DNA of 64,000 nt from Blastocatellia bacterium (lineage in GTDB: Bacteria > Acidobacteriota > Blastocatellia > Chloracidobacteriales > JADJPF01), in assembly GCA_016713405.1 (NCBI GenBank), contig JADJPF010000020.1, forward strand, positions 372,001-436,000, read 5' to 3'. Below the pieces are notes generated by a model. It made no database searches. It was not told where the DNA came from and saw only the letters and a program-made list of their open reading frames with translations. Shown here piece after piece: positions 1 through 9,542 of the stretch. Numbering within the stretch: position 1 is the first letter of the stretch; each line of letters starts with the position of its first letter. The position numbers and the translations under genes are program-made.

Positions 1-913
1 TAATACACATATTGGTAAAGTCATGAACGCGATCTGGTACAAGGAATTTTTCTTCTTCAGGCCAGCCATAGCGACGCTTGGTTAATCTAATCTCTTCATC
101 TCCAAGCGGTTCACCGTGTGCGCCGTGAGTGTCTTGTTTGTTGGGTGCGCCCCAGGCAATGTGACTATCAACAATTATTAAAGTTGGACGTTCTTTTTCC
201 TTGTCAGCTAAGGTTAATGCCTTAGCAAGCATTTCTGTGTCATTAGCATCACTTACACGTAAAACATTCCAATGATAAGCCATAAAACGTGCGCCAACAT
301 CTTCAGTAAATGCTAATGCTGTATTGCCTTCAATGGTAATGTGGTTATTATCATAAATCCAAACAATATTTGAGAGTCCTAAGTGACCAGCTAAAGAAGC
401 TGCTTCACTAGAAACACCTTCCATCATACAGCCATCACCAGCAATAGCAAAAATCTTATAATTAACAATTTCATGACCGGGGCGATTAAAATGGCTAGCT
501 AACCAGCGTTGGGCAATTCCCATACCAACGGAATTTGCTACACCTTGACCAAGTGGGCCTGTAGTAGTTTCTACACCTGGGGTTAAGTGATATTCCGGGT
601 GGCCTGGGGTTTTACTATCCCACTGCCGGAAGTTTTTTAATTCTTCGAGAGGCAAATCATACCCAGAAATATGTAGCACGCTATAAAGCAACATAGAAGC
701 ATGACCAGCAGAAAGCACAAAGCGATCCCGATTGGGCCAATGTGGGTTTCTGGGGTTAAAGTGCATAAATTGGTTAAATAAAGTGTATGCTACAGGTGCT
801 AATGCCATAGGGGTGCCTGGATGACCAGAATTGGCTTTTTGTACACCGTCCATTGCTAGGGTACGAATTGTTGTTATACAAAGCTCATCTAGAGACATTT
901 TATCAAGACTCAT
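1..913 (-). CDS. tkt: Transketolase, N-terminal part (runs off left edge)
   Basis: Transketolase moves two-carbon ketol units between sugar phosphates in the cytosolic pentose phosphate pathway, using thiamine diphosphate. About 304 N-terminal residues are present, reading leftward from ATG at 913. Visible family signatures include the early SGHPGTPM segment, HFNPRNPHW, DRFVLSAGHASMLLY, a TGPLGQGVANSVGMG cofactor-domain stretch, the ThDP-binding GDGCMMEG, and the histidine-containing AWGAPNK...THGAHG region. All are typical of the pyrophosphate-binding domain. The start is supported by an AAGGAG ribosome site just upstream (minus strand) and by the N-terminus lining up with the family. The pyrimidine-binding and C-terminal domains lie outside the window. 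The gene is divergent from the large membrane protein at 1171. Confidence 0.95.
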   Translation of the reverse strand, partial: MSLDKMSLDELCITTIRTLAMDGVQKANSGHPGTPMALAPVAYTLFNQFMHFNPRNPHWPNRDRFVLSAGHASMLLYSVLHISGYDLPLEELKNFRQWDSKTPGHPEYHLTPGVETTTGPLGQGVANSVGMGIAQRWLASHFNRPGHEIVNYKIFAIAGDGCMMEGVSSEAASLAGHLGLSNIVWIYDNNHITIEGNTALAFTEDVGARFMAYHWNVLRVSDANDTEMLAKALTLADKEKERPTLIIVDSHIAWGAPNKQDTHGAHGEPLGDEEIRLTKRRYGWPEEEKFLVPDRVHDFTNMCI

Positions 914-986
914 TAAAAAATAGCTCCTTCCGTGGGTGTTTTTAATATGCTTTTCTATCAAGGATTTAGAGACTTACCTGGCGCGA

Positions 987-1015
987 ACTATAACACACCA
1001 AATGGGTAAAAACAA
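987..1015 (-). promoter_or_regulatory. Putative sigma70 promoter of transketolase
   Basis: On the minus strand a -35 hexamer TTGTTT (1015-1010) is followed after 17 bases by TATAGT (992-987), preceded by TGT as in an extended -10. It lies about 75 bases upstream of the transketolase start. The nonamer CCAAATGGG occurs twice nearby on the plus strand (998-1006 and 1016-1024), 18 bases apart, in the spacer and just upstream of the -35, so a regulator site is possible. Assigned by hexamer match only. Confidence 0.45.
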
Positions 1016-1170
1016 CCAAATGGGAACTACTTCTTAGATGTTTTCGAGATAGGTATCTTAACCAGCAAAGAGCTAAATATTTGTTAAAGTGTCACTAAGA
1101 AAAGTGTCATAATCAACCATATTTTCTAAACACTAACCATAATAATCTTTAGCAAAATGGAGGAATGGTT

Positions 1171-4100
1171 ATGTTAAAAACTTGTCTTATTTGCCAATAC
1201 AACCTCAAAGAAGAACTAAAATCTTGCCCTCAATGCGGTGTTCGATTTGATGAAAATATCTTACAAGAAGTAAATTCCATTAATTATCTACTTAGGGAAG
1301 TTCCAGCCTGGCGAAGTAACAAATTAATTGAACCTTGGGTTGAACAAGAACTCTTTCGCTTTTATGGTGGCCGTCGTCATAGCTTGATACAATCTATCTT
1401 GCCACAAATCTCATCCATCGAAGTAAATATAACTACTCCTGAACTATCACCTAATACATTTTTAGTTAAATCTCAACAACCTACTTCTGATAATGTTAGT
1501 TTAATTAATGATATTACGACTGATAACACTAGTAATATTTTAATCACAGAAAATAGTAAGTTAAATCAAGTAAGTGAAATAAATACCGCAAATAACATAA
1601 GTATGGAAGCATTACAAGATATAGCTGTTAGAAATGTTAAAAATGTCAAAGCTACTAATGTTGTTGCTAGTAATTCTAATGAAGCAAATATTTCACATAA
1701 CAAATCCTTTAATTTTGTTCCATCTCCCCTACCTGAAGCAAAAAAGCCTTTAGGAGAAATAGTAGCAGAAAACATCAACACTATTTTTGCTGTTAGTGCA
1801 GCCTTGTTTGTTGGTGGAGTTGCTCTTTACTATAGAAATGAAATATATCGTGGACTTACTCAGCCCATAGTTCAAGCTGTTATCTTGATGTTAGTTACAC
1901 TTGCTAGCTTAGTGACTGGGACTGTGCTAGTACGTAAAACTGCTGAACATGTTGCAGGCCGTGCTTTAAGTTTAACAGGTGCTTTACTTGTGCCAATAAA
2001 TCCTTGGTTTTTGGTTCATTCTAATTTAATTACTGACACTGGACGAGGTTGGGTTTTAGGGCTGGCTTGTACTTTTCTTTATGGCTCAATAGCCTATTTT
2101 TTAAGAGATAGCTTGTTTGTTTATTTAAGCTTAGTAACAGGGCTTATTACTAGCTGGGTTTTAGCTTATAAATTTGCAGGAAACGTTGCATCTACTAGTA
2201 CTTATGCTGTTGTTTTAATGGTTTATAGCATTATCTGTTTATTTGCTGAACAACATTTTAAGCTTGCTAGCACAGAAACAGAGTTTTCAAGAGAAAAAAT
2301 AGGTCGTCCATTCTTTCATTTTGCCCAAGTTGGTATAGCCTTAACCTTACTGTTTTATACTCCATTAATAGATTTACTTCCAAAAGAATTTATTGCTACT
2401 AAAAAGCATTTTGACCCGAGTTATAGTAGTCTGATGACGGTTTGGTTAGCCCTGGCCGCTGCTTTTGCTTATAGTTATTCGGCTGTAGTGCGTCGAGCTA
2501 GCTACTTTGTTTACCTTGCTATAGCGGCTCTTTATTGGTCAGAAATCTCTTTATTTATCCATCTAAAAAGCTCTATAAGTAATTTCTATTTAGCAATTGC
2601 TGGGACTACTTTGCTTTTAGGGGTAGTTGGACAAAAAGCAAACTTAGAAGAATTTTATAGTAAGCCAATAAGTCTATTTACTAGAGCAGTTGGAGAGATT
2701 TATTTAGTAATTGGTGTTGTCTATTTACTTTTTGCTATTTCTGCTAGTTGGACAACAATTTTGGCTTTTGTTTTAGTAGCCATAATGTTTCAAGCAAAAT
2801 TAAATAACTTATCAAGCGAGCAAATAACTTATAGAGTCGCTCTTTTATCTTTAGTTGCTTATATTTTATCTTTGACCAACTTAGCCTTGGACAAAGATAT
2901 TTTCTTGATTCTACAGCCAAGTATTGCTGTTGTAGCACTAGTGTTAAGTTCTAGGTTAGAAAAAACTAATCAAAGTTCTTTAAGTCAGGCTTGGCAAAAA
3001 ATTTCTTTGCTGATAGTGACAATTTCAATTTATAAACTTGCTCAAATGTCTATTAGCAAAGACTTTGATTATTTAACCTTAGCAATTTTTTGGCTAGAAA
3101 TAGCATTGATTTTTGCTGCTCTTAGCTATCAACTTAAGGAAGAAAGCTACAAGATTTTACCAGCAATCTTTTCAACTAGCTTAGGAACTATTGCTTATGG
3201 TTTAGTATTAGCCAAATATAATTATTTAGATCGTAAAGAAGCCCTTGTCGCCTTTGCCCTACTAGCTTTTATTTATTTTGCAGTTTCTCAAACAACAATT
3301 TTATGGCAAGCAATAAAAGACGCTTTTTCTTATTTATCTGTATTTTTAAGCTTTGCCCTGTTACTTTGCTGTTCTTGGTTAACTTTAGAGCTAGTTATAG
3401 AAAACAAAACCTCTGTTTTTGCTGCTCCTATAGCTCTAACTCTAGCTTTAATCGGTGCAAAAGAGTTTTTGCATTTAAAGGAACAAAAACATCTATTAAA
3501 TTCAATCTTGCTAGGTGTAATTGGAATACTATTTGTACCTAATCTATTAGCAATACTTAGTATTACTAGTCATAGATCATTGTTTTTTGCTTTAACTACC
3601 TTGGCAATCGGTTATTTAATTATTGCTAAACTAGAAAAACGCCAAATAGACAAAGAAATTTATGCTACTTTTGAAGTTTTAGCTAATCTAGTAATAGTAA
3701 TCAGTGGACTAGGATTTTTAGCTATTGGATATAATTTCTACACTGACCAATTTTCATTTTTTACAACTCTAGGATTTTTGCAAATAGTTCTATTTTATGG
3801 ACTTGGAACTTATTTAAGTAATGATCAAAAACTTTCCCAAGCCTATAGCCATTTTACTTTTAGCCTTTTGCTTGTAACAACTTGTCTTTTTGGAAATTAT
3901 TGTGGACTAAGAAATTGGGGAGATTTAGCCGCAATTCTTATGCCTGTTCTAATGCTTTATTTAGTGGCAGATGCTTTCTTAAGTAAAACTAAATTTGTTG
4001 GAGCAAGTGCAGTTGCTCAATTTGCACAACCTCTAGTAATAGCCTTAGGCTTATGGTCAGGACTTTTTAGAACTACAACTCATATTGCTACAGCCTTCTT

Positions 4101-5019
4101 TTTTGCAGAAATCGCTGCTTTTTATCTTTTAGCTACAATAATTAGAAAAGAAGTCGTTAATTTTTATGTTGCTCAAGTAGCTATAGTTATTACTTCGTGG
4201 AAATTACTACAATATGTCAACGTTGAAACTAGCTATTTTATGATATTTTATGCAATCTATGGTGCAGCACTGTTTTATATAGAAAATAAGACTAAGGCTG
4301 CATACCAATGGCTTAATCTAGCAATAAGCAATTCTGCTAGTGGAGTGTTAGCTTTTACTTTACTTGGGATAACATTTCAAAGTTTATTTTCATTAGAATT
4401 AAATGATCCTAATTTGACACCTTATCTAGTGTCTTTACTATTAATTATAGGGATTTTTGCATTACTTTCTACTAAACTTGAAAACCAGGCTCTTAAGCAA
4501 TTTTACAAAATATCTACATTCTATTTAGGTGGACTAACTTACTTAACCCTAGGTGTTAGACTAGGTTATGACCTTTTAACACAAACTGAATTTTATAGCT
4601 TACCTATTGGAGCATTAATTTTATGGGCAGGCTACTCAGCTAAAAAGAAATCTGAGAAAATTGGCGATTTTTGGCTAGCCCTAGGTGCTTTACTTTGGGT
4701 ATTACCAACAATGCTTCATGTAATGGGCTACCGTTTTATTACTCGGCAACCTGCTTTAGAATATGATTTTACTTTATTATTATGTTCTTTAGCATTAATT
4801 TTAGGTGGCATTTTACTACAAATTAAAACACCTGTTATGATTGGTGGAGCAAGCTTTCTAACAGCAATAGCAATAATAGTTTTTAGCGTGGTTCAATGGG
4901 AACAACAATGGCTATCTGTAGTTATGATTTTACTAGCAATAATCGTTTTTGTTTCAGCCTGGGCTATACATTATCGCTATAAACATCATCAATCAACAGA
5001 GTCAACTCATATAAATTGA
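1171..5019 (+). CDS. Giant polytopic membrane protein with N-terminal zinc ribbon (DUF2339/DUF2157-like)
   Basis: Protein of about 1282 residues. It starts with a short zinc ribbon (CLICQYN...SCPQCG, two CxxC knuckles), followed by a low-complexity N/S/T-rich linker to about residue 190. From about residue 205 to the end it is almost continuous hydrophobic helices, probably more than thirty membrane segments. The overall plan resembles DUF2339/DUF2157 membrane proteins, whose function is unknown. The start at 1171 is preferred over the in-frame ATG at 1165 because GGAGG at 1159-1163 sits at the right distance only from 1171. The pseudouridine synthase gene follows 13 bases after the stop, so they may be co-transcribed. 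Substrate or role cannot be read from the sequence. Confidence 0.75.
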   Translation: MLKTCLICQYNLKEELKSCPQCGVRFDENILQEVNSINYLLREVPAWRSNKLIEPWVEQELFRFYGGRRHSLIQSILPQISSIEVNITTPELSPNTFLVKSQQPTSDNVSLINDITTDNTSNILITENSKLNQVSEINTANNISMEALQDIAVRNVKNVKATNVVASNSNEANISHNKSFNFVPSPLPEAKKPLGEIVAENINTIFAVSAALFVGGVALYYRNEIYRGLTQPIVQAVILMLVTLASLVTGTVLVRKTAEHVAGRALSLTGALLVPINPWFLVHSNLITDTGRGWVLGLACTFLYGSIAYFLRDSLFVYLSLVTGLITSWVLAYKFAGNVASTSTYAVVLMVYSIICLFAEQHFKLASTETEFSREKIGRPFFHFAQVGIALTLLFYTPLIDLLPKEFIATKKHFDPSYSSLMTVWLALAAAFAYSYSAVVRRASYFVYLAIAALYWSEISLFIHLKSSISNFYLAIAGTTLLLGVVGQKANLEEFYSKPISLFTRAVGEIYLVIGVVYLLFAISASWTTILAFVLVAIMFQAKLNNLSSEQITYRVALLSLVAYILSLTNLALDKDIFLILQPSIAVVALVLSSRLEKTNQSSLSQAWQKISLLIVTISIYKLAQMSISKDFDYLTLAIFWLEIALIFAALSYQLKEESYKILPAIFSTSLGTIAYGLVLAKYNYLDRKEALVAFALLAFIYFAVSQTTILWQAIKDAFSYLSVFLSFALLLCCSWLTLELVIENKTSVFAAPIALTLALIGAKEFLHLKEQKHLLNSILLGVIGILFVPNLLAILSITSHRSLFFALTTLAIGYLIIAKLEKRQIDKEIYATFEVLANLVIVISGLGFLAIGYNFYTDQFSFFTTLGFLQIVLFYGLGTYLSNDQKLSQAYSHFTFSLLLVTTCLFGNYCGLRNWGDLAAILMPVLMLYLVADAFLSKTKFVGASAVAQFAQPLVIALGLWSGLFRTTTHIATAFFFAEIAAFYLLATIIRKEVVNFYVAQVAIVITSWKLLQYVNVETSYFMIFYAIYGAALFYIENKTKAAYQWLNLAISNSASGVLAFTLLGITFQSLFSLELNDPNLTPYLVSLLLIIGIFALLSTKLENQALKQFYKISTFYLGGLTYLTLGVRLGYDLLTQTEFYSLPIGALILWAGYSAKKKSEKIGDFWLALGALLWVLPTMLHVMGYRFITRQPALEYDFTLLLCSLALILGGILLQIKTPVMIGGASFLTAIAIIVFSVVQWEQQWLSVVMILLAIIVFVSAWAIHYRYKHHQSTESTHIN

Positions 5020-5032
5020 CGCAGGTCTGATA

Positions 5033-5935
5033 ATGACAAACGGGAAAAGTAAAGCTCCTTTTAGTTCTAAGTTATATTTACCTAAGCTAGATAAAGAACC
5101 TAAAACTATTTTTGAATATTTAATAACTAGATTTCCACATCTTGAAGCTGAAATTTTAGCTTCAAGAATTGAGGAAAAAGAACTTTTTCTTGATGACAAT
5201 AGCGCGATAACTTTATCAACTCCTTACAAAGCAGGACTTACAATTTTTTATCATCGCGCGACTGATAAAGAAGAAATAATCCCATTTCAAGAACAAGTTA
5301 TTTTTGAAAATGATGAAATTTTGGTAGTTGATAAGCCGCCTTTTCTTCCCGTCACCCCATCAGGAAAGTATGTTAATGAATGTTTGTTATCTCGTTTAAT
5401 ACATAAATATGATTATAAAGAACTTACTCCAATTCATCGCATTGATCTTGAAACTTCTGGACTAGTATTATTTTCTAAAAATAATCAGACTAGACATTTA
5501 TATCATCAACTATTTCAAACTAGACAAGTTGTTAAACAGTACTATGCAGTTTGTCAGCTTAACGATTGCAAAAAATTGGAAATTGGCAACAAGTGGACGA
5601 TTGCAAACCGAATTGCAACAGGCGAGCCTTGGTATAGAATGAAAATTGTTGAAGGTGAGGCAAACGCTACTACAGAAGTACAACTAATTGATTATAAAGA
5701 AGAAAAAGCTCTCTTTTTATTAACTCCAATTACAGGAAAAAAGCATCAATTAAGACTTCATTTAACAAGTTTAGGGTTTAATATCTTAAATGATTTGCTT
5801 TATCCAGAAATAATAAAAAACACTAATTTAGATTACTCTAAAGTTTTGCAACTACTAGCCTACCATTTATCATTTAAAGATCCTTTAATAAATCAGGAAA
5901 TTAAATTTTTTTCAAATCAAAAACTAAACTGGTAA
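5033..5935 (+). CDS. RluA-family RNA pseudouridine synthase
   Basis: 300-residue protein that should convert specific uridines in rRNA or tRNA to pseudouridine. The catalytic motif II reads HRIDLETSGLVLFSK, where the Asp of HRID is the nucleophile (canonical HRLD..TSGL). The upstream ILVVDKPPFLPVTPSG segment matches motif I, and GKKHQLRLHLTSLGFNILND matches the RNA-binding/KRLxx-type C-terminal motif (GrtHQiRvHl..lG.pi.gD). The first roughly 90 residues could be a divergent S4-like domain. The exact target base cannot be predicted: it differs from the RluD-like gene at 28967. It probably lies in a transcription unit with the membrane protein just upstream. Confidence 0.85.
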   Translation: MTNGKSKAPFSSKLYLPKLDKEPKTIFEYLITRFPHLEAEILASRIEEKELFLDDNSAITLSTPYKAGLTIFYHRATDKEEIIPFQEQVIFENDEILVVDKPPFLPVTPSGKYVNECLLSRLIHKYDYKELTPIHRIDLETSGLVLFSKNNQTRHLYHQLFQTRQVVKQYYAVCQLNDCKKLEIGNKWTIANRIATGEPWYRMKIVEGEANATTEVQLIDYKEEKALFLLTPITGKKHQLRLHLTSLGFNILNDLLYPEIIKNTNLDYSKVLQLLAYHLSFKDPLINQEIKFFSNQKLNW

Positions 5936-6024
5936 AAATTATTTATAAATCTACTTGTTTTTCTAATCTAAAGTTGTAGTATTGGTTACTTCGTTTTGAG
6001 ATTTCTTATCAAATATAATTTTTA

Positions 6025-6061
6025 TTGACTAGCAATATTACTCTATCTGTTTAGTAATATT
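6025..6061 (+). promoter_or_regulatory. Candidate promoter/operator before the first Oar-like receptor
   Basis: TTGACT at 6025-6030 could serve as a -35, with a weak -10 (TGTTTA) 17 bases on. Overlapping it is a 9-bp inverted repeat, AATATTACT (6034-6042) and AGTAATATT (6053-6061), with a 10-base spacer, ending 23 bases before the start codon. This could be an operator or a 5' leader hairpin. Sequence pattern only. Confidence 0.3.
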
Positions 6062-6084
6062 AATGTGTGGAAAGGTCTAAGTTA

Positions 6085-9066
6085 ATGAGAAATAAAAGTT
6101 TATTGTTACTACTATTTTGTTTGATTTATTCTTTTACTTACATTTCTGTTTTAGCACAAAGTGGTTCAACTACAGCTAGCGTTGTTGGAACGGTCAAAGA
6201 TCCACAAAAGGCATTGATAGCAGGTGCAACAGTCACCCTTACAAGAATAGAAACAAATTCTGTTCGCACTTTTGAAACAAATCAAGAAGGAGTATTTCAA
6301 CAAGTTCAATTGCCTCCTGGTAGTTATGAAATGACTGTATCTGCACCAGGTTATAAACAAATTAAAACCAAATTTGAAATTAGCATTGGCTCAACTATTT
6401 TGTCAGAAGTTGAATTACCATTAGATAATGCCACAAATGAGGTTATAGAAGTTAGGGCCGATAATATTTTTAGTGAAGTAAAAACAGAAAGTAGTAATAA
6501 TAATGATCTTTCTCGAATCAGCGGACTACCAATAAACCGAAGAGATTTTTTAGATTTTGCATTAACTTCTCCAAGAGTAGTTTTTGATCGTGTTCCAAAT
6601 CAAGGAATTTTTTCTACATCAGGACTTTCATTTAATGGTCAATCGGGTAGATTCAATAATATTACTATTGATGGCCTAGATAACAATGATGTTAATCAAG
6701 GTGCTGTAAGAGCAACATTTAGTCAGGAAGCTGTACAAGAATTTCAAGTTGTGTCTGATGGCTATTCTGCCGAATTTGGCCGCGCTTTAGCTGGAATAGT
6801 TAATATTGTAACTAAAACTGGTGGAAATGATTTTCATGGAAGTTTATTTTTCTTAAATCGTAATGATGAAATTAGTGCGCGAAATACTTTTGATAAACTT
6901 CGCTCTCCTTATTCTCAATACCAATTTGGAGCTACTTTAGGTGGGCCAATAAAACGTGATAGAGCCTTTTTCTTTAGTTCTTTTGAACGCTTAACCATTA
7001 AGCAAAATAACATTGTTACTATTTCTGACGACACAGTTCGAGCAGGACGTAACTTAAATTACTTTTTAGGTAATGGCAATCAACCTTTTTCTGTTGGAAC
7101 TACTTCTTTTTTAGGTCGTGTAGATGTTCGAGTTAATGAAAACGATACATTTTGGGTTCGATATAATAATAGTTATACTTATGATGGTGGATTTGAACCC
7201 TTTGGAGATTTAAGAGATAGAACTAGTGGCGGTATCTTAAATGTAGATGATAATACAGTTGCTTTTAATAATACTTATGTTAGTGCAGCACTTAACTTAG
7301 TTAATGAAACTAGGTTTCTTTATAGTCGGCGTAATCAAGGGACTTTACCTGTTAGTGATGATGCAGGAGTACAGCTACTTACCCCTGAAGGAAATGTTTC
7401 TTTTGGGCATAATAATTTTGTTCCTGAGTTTAACTCACAGCGAGTTTATCAAATATTAAACAATGTTTCGTTAACTAGAGGAAGGCATCAAATTAAATTT
7501 GGAGCAGATTTTACTTCTATAAGAAGATTGCCTCAAAGCGAACCAGCTTTATTTCCTGATGGTTTTGGAGTATTTACTAACTTAGATTTTTCTGTGCTTT
7601 TAGGTATGCCGGGACTACCTTCTTTAACAGGTCTTCAAAGCTTTGATCCAAGTTTACGTACACCAGAACAGCAAGCTTTTCTTACCTTTTTATCATCAGC
7701 TATACCAGGGCTTCCATCAGGACTAAATCTTGCTCAACAATCCATTCCTATAACTTTTTTACAAGGTTTTGGTGATAGAGCTATAGAAGTAACACCTAAG
7801 CTTTTTTCTACATTTGTTCAAGATGATATTCGAGTAAAACAAAACCTAATAGTCAAACTTGGCCTACGTTATGATATTACTAGAGTTAATTTTACTCCTA
7901 GTAACAATGGTAATTTTAGCCCTCGTATTTCAATAGCTTATAAGCCAACAAAATTACCTCGTGTAAATGTTCGCGCTTCTTATGGTTTGTTTTTTGCTTT
8001 GCCTTTTACTAGAGCAACCGTTAGTTCTCGATCTAGTCAAATTGGCTCAAGCCTTTTGTTTGTTCCTTTTCCTTTTTCTGCGCTCCCTTTCTCTTTACCA
8101 AAACATAAATTTGCTTCAATAGATCAAGTACCTCCAAATCTTTCTGTTATCCCTCAACTTAGTTTGTCTACACAATACCAAAAAGACTTAAAGAGCAGTT
8201 ACTCACAACAAATTACACTAGGTGTTGACTATCTAGTTGCTAATAATACAGTAGTTGCTCTTTCTTATAATTTTGTTAGAGGTATTAGGCTATTTTCATT
8301 ACGTGATATAAATCCCGTAGTAAATCCAGTACCAGGTGATCCACTAACAAGTATGATTGTTGGCCGAATAGATAAGACTCGGGGTTCTGTACTACAATTT
8401 GAATCGGCTTTTGATAGTTATTATCATGCTTTTTCAATAGGAATTAATCGCAGTTTTACTAAAAATTTAAATTTCCTGGCTCACTACACTTTTTCTAAAG
8501 GCATAGATAATGTTGCAGACTTTAATTCTGTAGTGACAGATAGAGCTAATGATCCGCTAACACCTGGTAATGAAAGAGGTCTTTCACTTCAAGATATACG
8601 TAACCGTTTTGTACTATCAAGTATTTGGAAATTGGATTATACCCAAAATCCATACTTAAAGGATTTTGAACTTTCAACAATTATTAGTCTTAATACAGGT
8701 CGTCCATACAATTTGCTAGCAGGAGTGGATCTTAATCAAAATGGTGATGGTGGTCTTTCAGATCGTCCAACGGCTTTGGGCCGCAATACGGGTCTAACAC
8801 CAGGCTTTGCAACTATTGATATGCGCTTAACACGAAAAATAACTTTTAATGAAAAATATCAGCTTCAAGCCTTTGTTGAAGGTTTTAATATGTTTAACCG
8901 AGTCAACATTAACCCTAATTCCATTGATCGTACTTTTCCACCAAATGCCCAAGGCGGCTTTAATCTACCACCGCAGGAAGATGGCCGGTTTATTGTTACT
9001 CCAGACAGATTTCGAGGAGCTTTTGCACCTCGTCAATTTCAATTTGGGTTTCGCTTTGCTTTCTAA
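6085..9066 (+). CDS. Oar-like TonB-dependent outer membrane receptor (first of two)
   Basis: Protein of about 993 residues beginning with a clear signal peptide (hydrophobic core LLLLLFCLIYSF, cleavage near VLAQ). An N-terminal carboxypeptidase-regulatory/Cna-B-like domain follows (VVGTVKDP...IAGATVTL...PGSYEMTVSAPGYK). Next comes a plug domain (NGQSGRFNNITIDGLDNND; EFQVVSDGYSAEFGRALAG; VNIVTKTGGNDFHGSLF). The beta-barrel ends in an aromatic FQFGFRFAF typical of outer membrane proteins. This architecture is that of the Oar family, abundant in Acidobacteria; substrates are mostly unknown. The ATG at 6085 is chosen over the GTG at 6067 because GGAAAGG at 6069-6075 is correctly spaced and the signal peptide then starts MRNK. 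No cognate TonB/ExbB gene is nearby. Confidence 0.88.
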   Translation: MRNKSLLLLLFCLIYSFTYISVLAQSGSTTASVVGTVKDPQKALIAGATVTLTRIETNSVRTFETNQEGVFQQVQLPPGSYEMTVSAPGYKQIKTKFEISIGSTILSEVELPLDNATNEVIEVRADNIFSEVKTESSNNNDLSRISGLPINRRDFLDFALTSPRVVFDRVPNQGIFSTSGLSFNGQSGRFNNITIDGLDNNDVNQGAVRATFSQEAVQEFQVVSDGYSAEFGRALAGIVNIVTKTGGNDFHGSLFFLNRNDEISARNTFDKLRSPYSQYQFGATLGGPIKRDRAFFFSSFERLTIKQNNIVTISDDTVRAGRNLNYFLGNGNQPFSVGTTSFLGRVDVRVNENDTFWVRYNNSYTYDGGFEPFGDLRDRTSGGILNVDDNTVAFNNTYVSAALNLVNETRFLYSRRNQGTLPVSDDAGVQLLTPEGNVSFGHNNFVPEFNSQRVYQILNNVSLTRGRHQIKFGADFTSIRRLPQSEPALFPDGFGVFTNLDFSVLLGMPGLPSLTGLQSFDPSLRTPEQQAFLTFLSSAIPGLPSGLNLAQQSIPITFLQGFGDRAIEVTPKLFSTFVQDDIRVKQNLIVKLGLRYDITRVNFTPSNNGNFSPRISIAYKPTKLPRVNVRASYGLFFALPFTRATVSSRSSQIGSSLLFVPFPFSALPFSLPKHKFASIDQVPPNLSVIPQLSLSTQYQKDLKSSYSQQITLGVDYLVANNTVVALSYNFVRGIRLFSLRDINPVVNPVPGDPLTSMIVGRIDKTRGSVLQFESAFDSYYHAFSIGINRSFTKNLNFLAHYTFSKGIDNVADFNSVVTDRANDPLTPGNERGLSLQDIRNRFVLSSIWKLDYTQNPYLKDFELSTIISLNTGRPYNLLAGVDLNQNGDGGLSDRPTALGRNTGLTPGFATIDMRLTRKITFNEKYQLQAFVEGFNMFNRVNINPNSIDRTFPPNAQGGFNLPPQEDGRFIVTPDRFRGAFAPRQFQFGFRFAF

Positions 9067-9078
9067 AAAGCTTCTAAA

Positions 9079-9364
9079 TACACTGTAAACTAAATATTCT
9101 GATATTTTAATCTTAAGCCCCAACGGGGCGACAGATATGTAGCGTAGGGTGCAAGCCCTACGTATGATAATGTAATACTCTCAAAAGCCCCAACGGGGCG
9201 ACAGAGTATTTTCTTAGCATTAAAAGACTATGTCGCCCTTACAGGGCTTAAAGAAACCTAACTATTATGTCCTAGGGTTGAAACCCTAGGCTACAGTTAT
9301 ATCGCCCCTCTGGGGCTTAAGAGTTAAGAATATAAAATTGCTATATTACTTAGTTTACAATGTA
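9079..9364. mobile_element. MITE-like element with REP-type hairpin core (copy 1)
   Basis: A 286-bp noncoding element between the two Oar genes. Its ends are inverted repeats: TACACTGTAAACTAAATA on the left and, read on the minus strand from 9364, TACATTGTAAACTAAGTA. The sequence CTAAA directly abuts both ends (9074-9078 and 9365-9369), as expected for a 5-bp target-site duplication. The core holds GCCCCAACGGGGCGACA twice (9117-9133 and 9187-9203, 70 bp apart), a GTAGGG...CCCTAC hairpin (9144-9162), a CCTAGGG...CCCTAGG hairpin (9272-9291) and CCCC...GGGG near 9304. No reading frame of note is present. A related copy lies at 51530-51782. Confidence 0.75.
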
Positions 9365-9388
9365 CTAAACAGTCTCTAACAGGTAAGC

Positions 9389-9432
9389 AAATTTTTCTAG
9401 TCTAGCAATAAGATGTTGGACTAGAAAAATTT
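9389..9432. promoter_or_regulatory. Perfect 14-bp inverted repeat upstream of second Oar gene
   Basis: AAATTTTTCTAGTC (9389-9402) and GACTAGAAAAATTT (9419-9432) form a perfect 14-bp stem with a 16-base loop, about 110 bases before the start of the second Oar-like gene and just outside the MITE-like element. It could act as a transcription terminator, an operator or a leader structure. There is no further evidence to choose between these. Confidence 0.45.
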
Positions 9433-9542
9433 AGGAAAATAAGAAATTTTGTTTCTTTAATAGAAAAATAAATCTGTTAAAATCTCTATCCACATTTAAA
9501 AATTAATCCACAAAAGTTATTCTGAAATAAGGAGGTAAAGTA

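Noticed and set aside
1566..1781. Opposite-strand open frame inside the large membrane protein
   Set aside because: Short frame with no ribosome site or recognisable protein, lying wholly within a well-supported gene on the other strand. The same applies to similar shadows at 2744-2938, 6166-6360, 22197-22410, 45285-45488, 53846-54166 and 60976-61230.
9114..9320. CRISPR-like array
   Set aside because: The repeated GCCCCAACGGGGC units are few, unevenly spaced and self-complementary, with no cas genes; they are REP-type hairpins within the MITE-like element.
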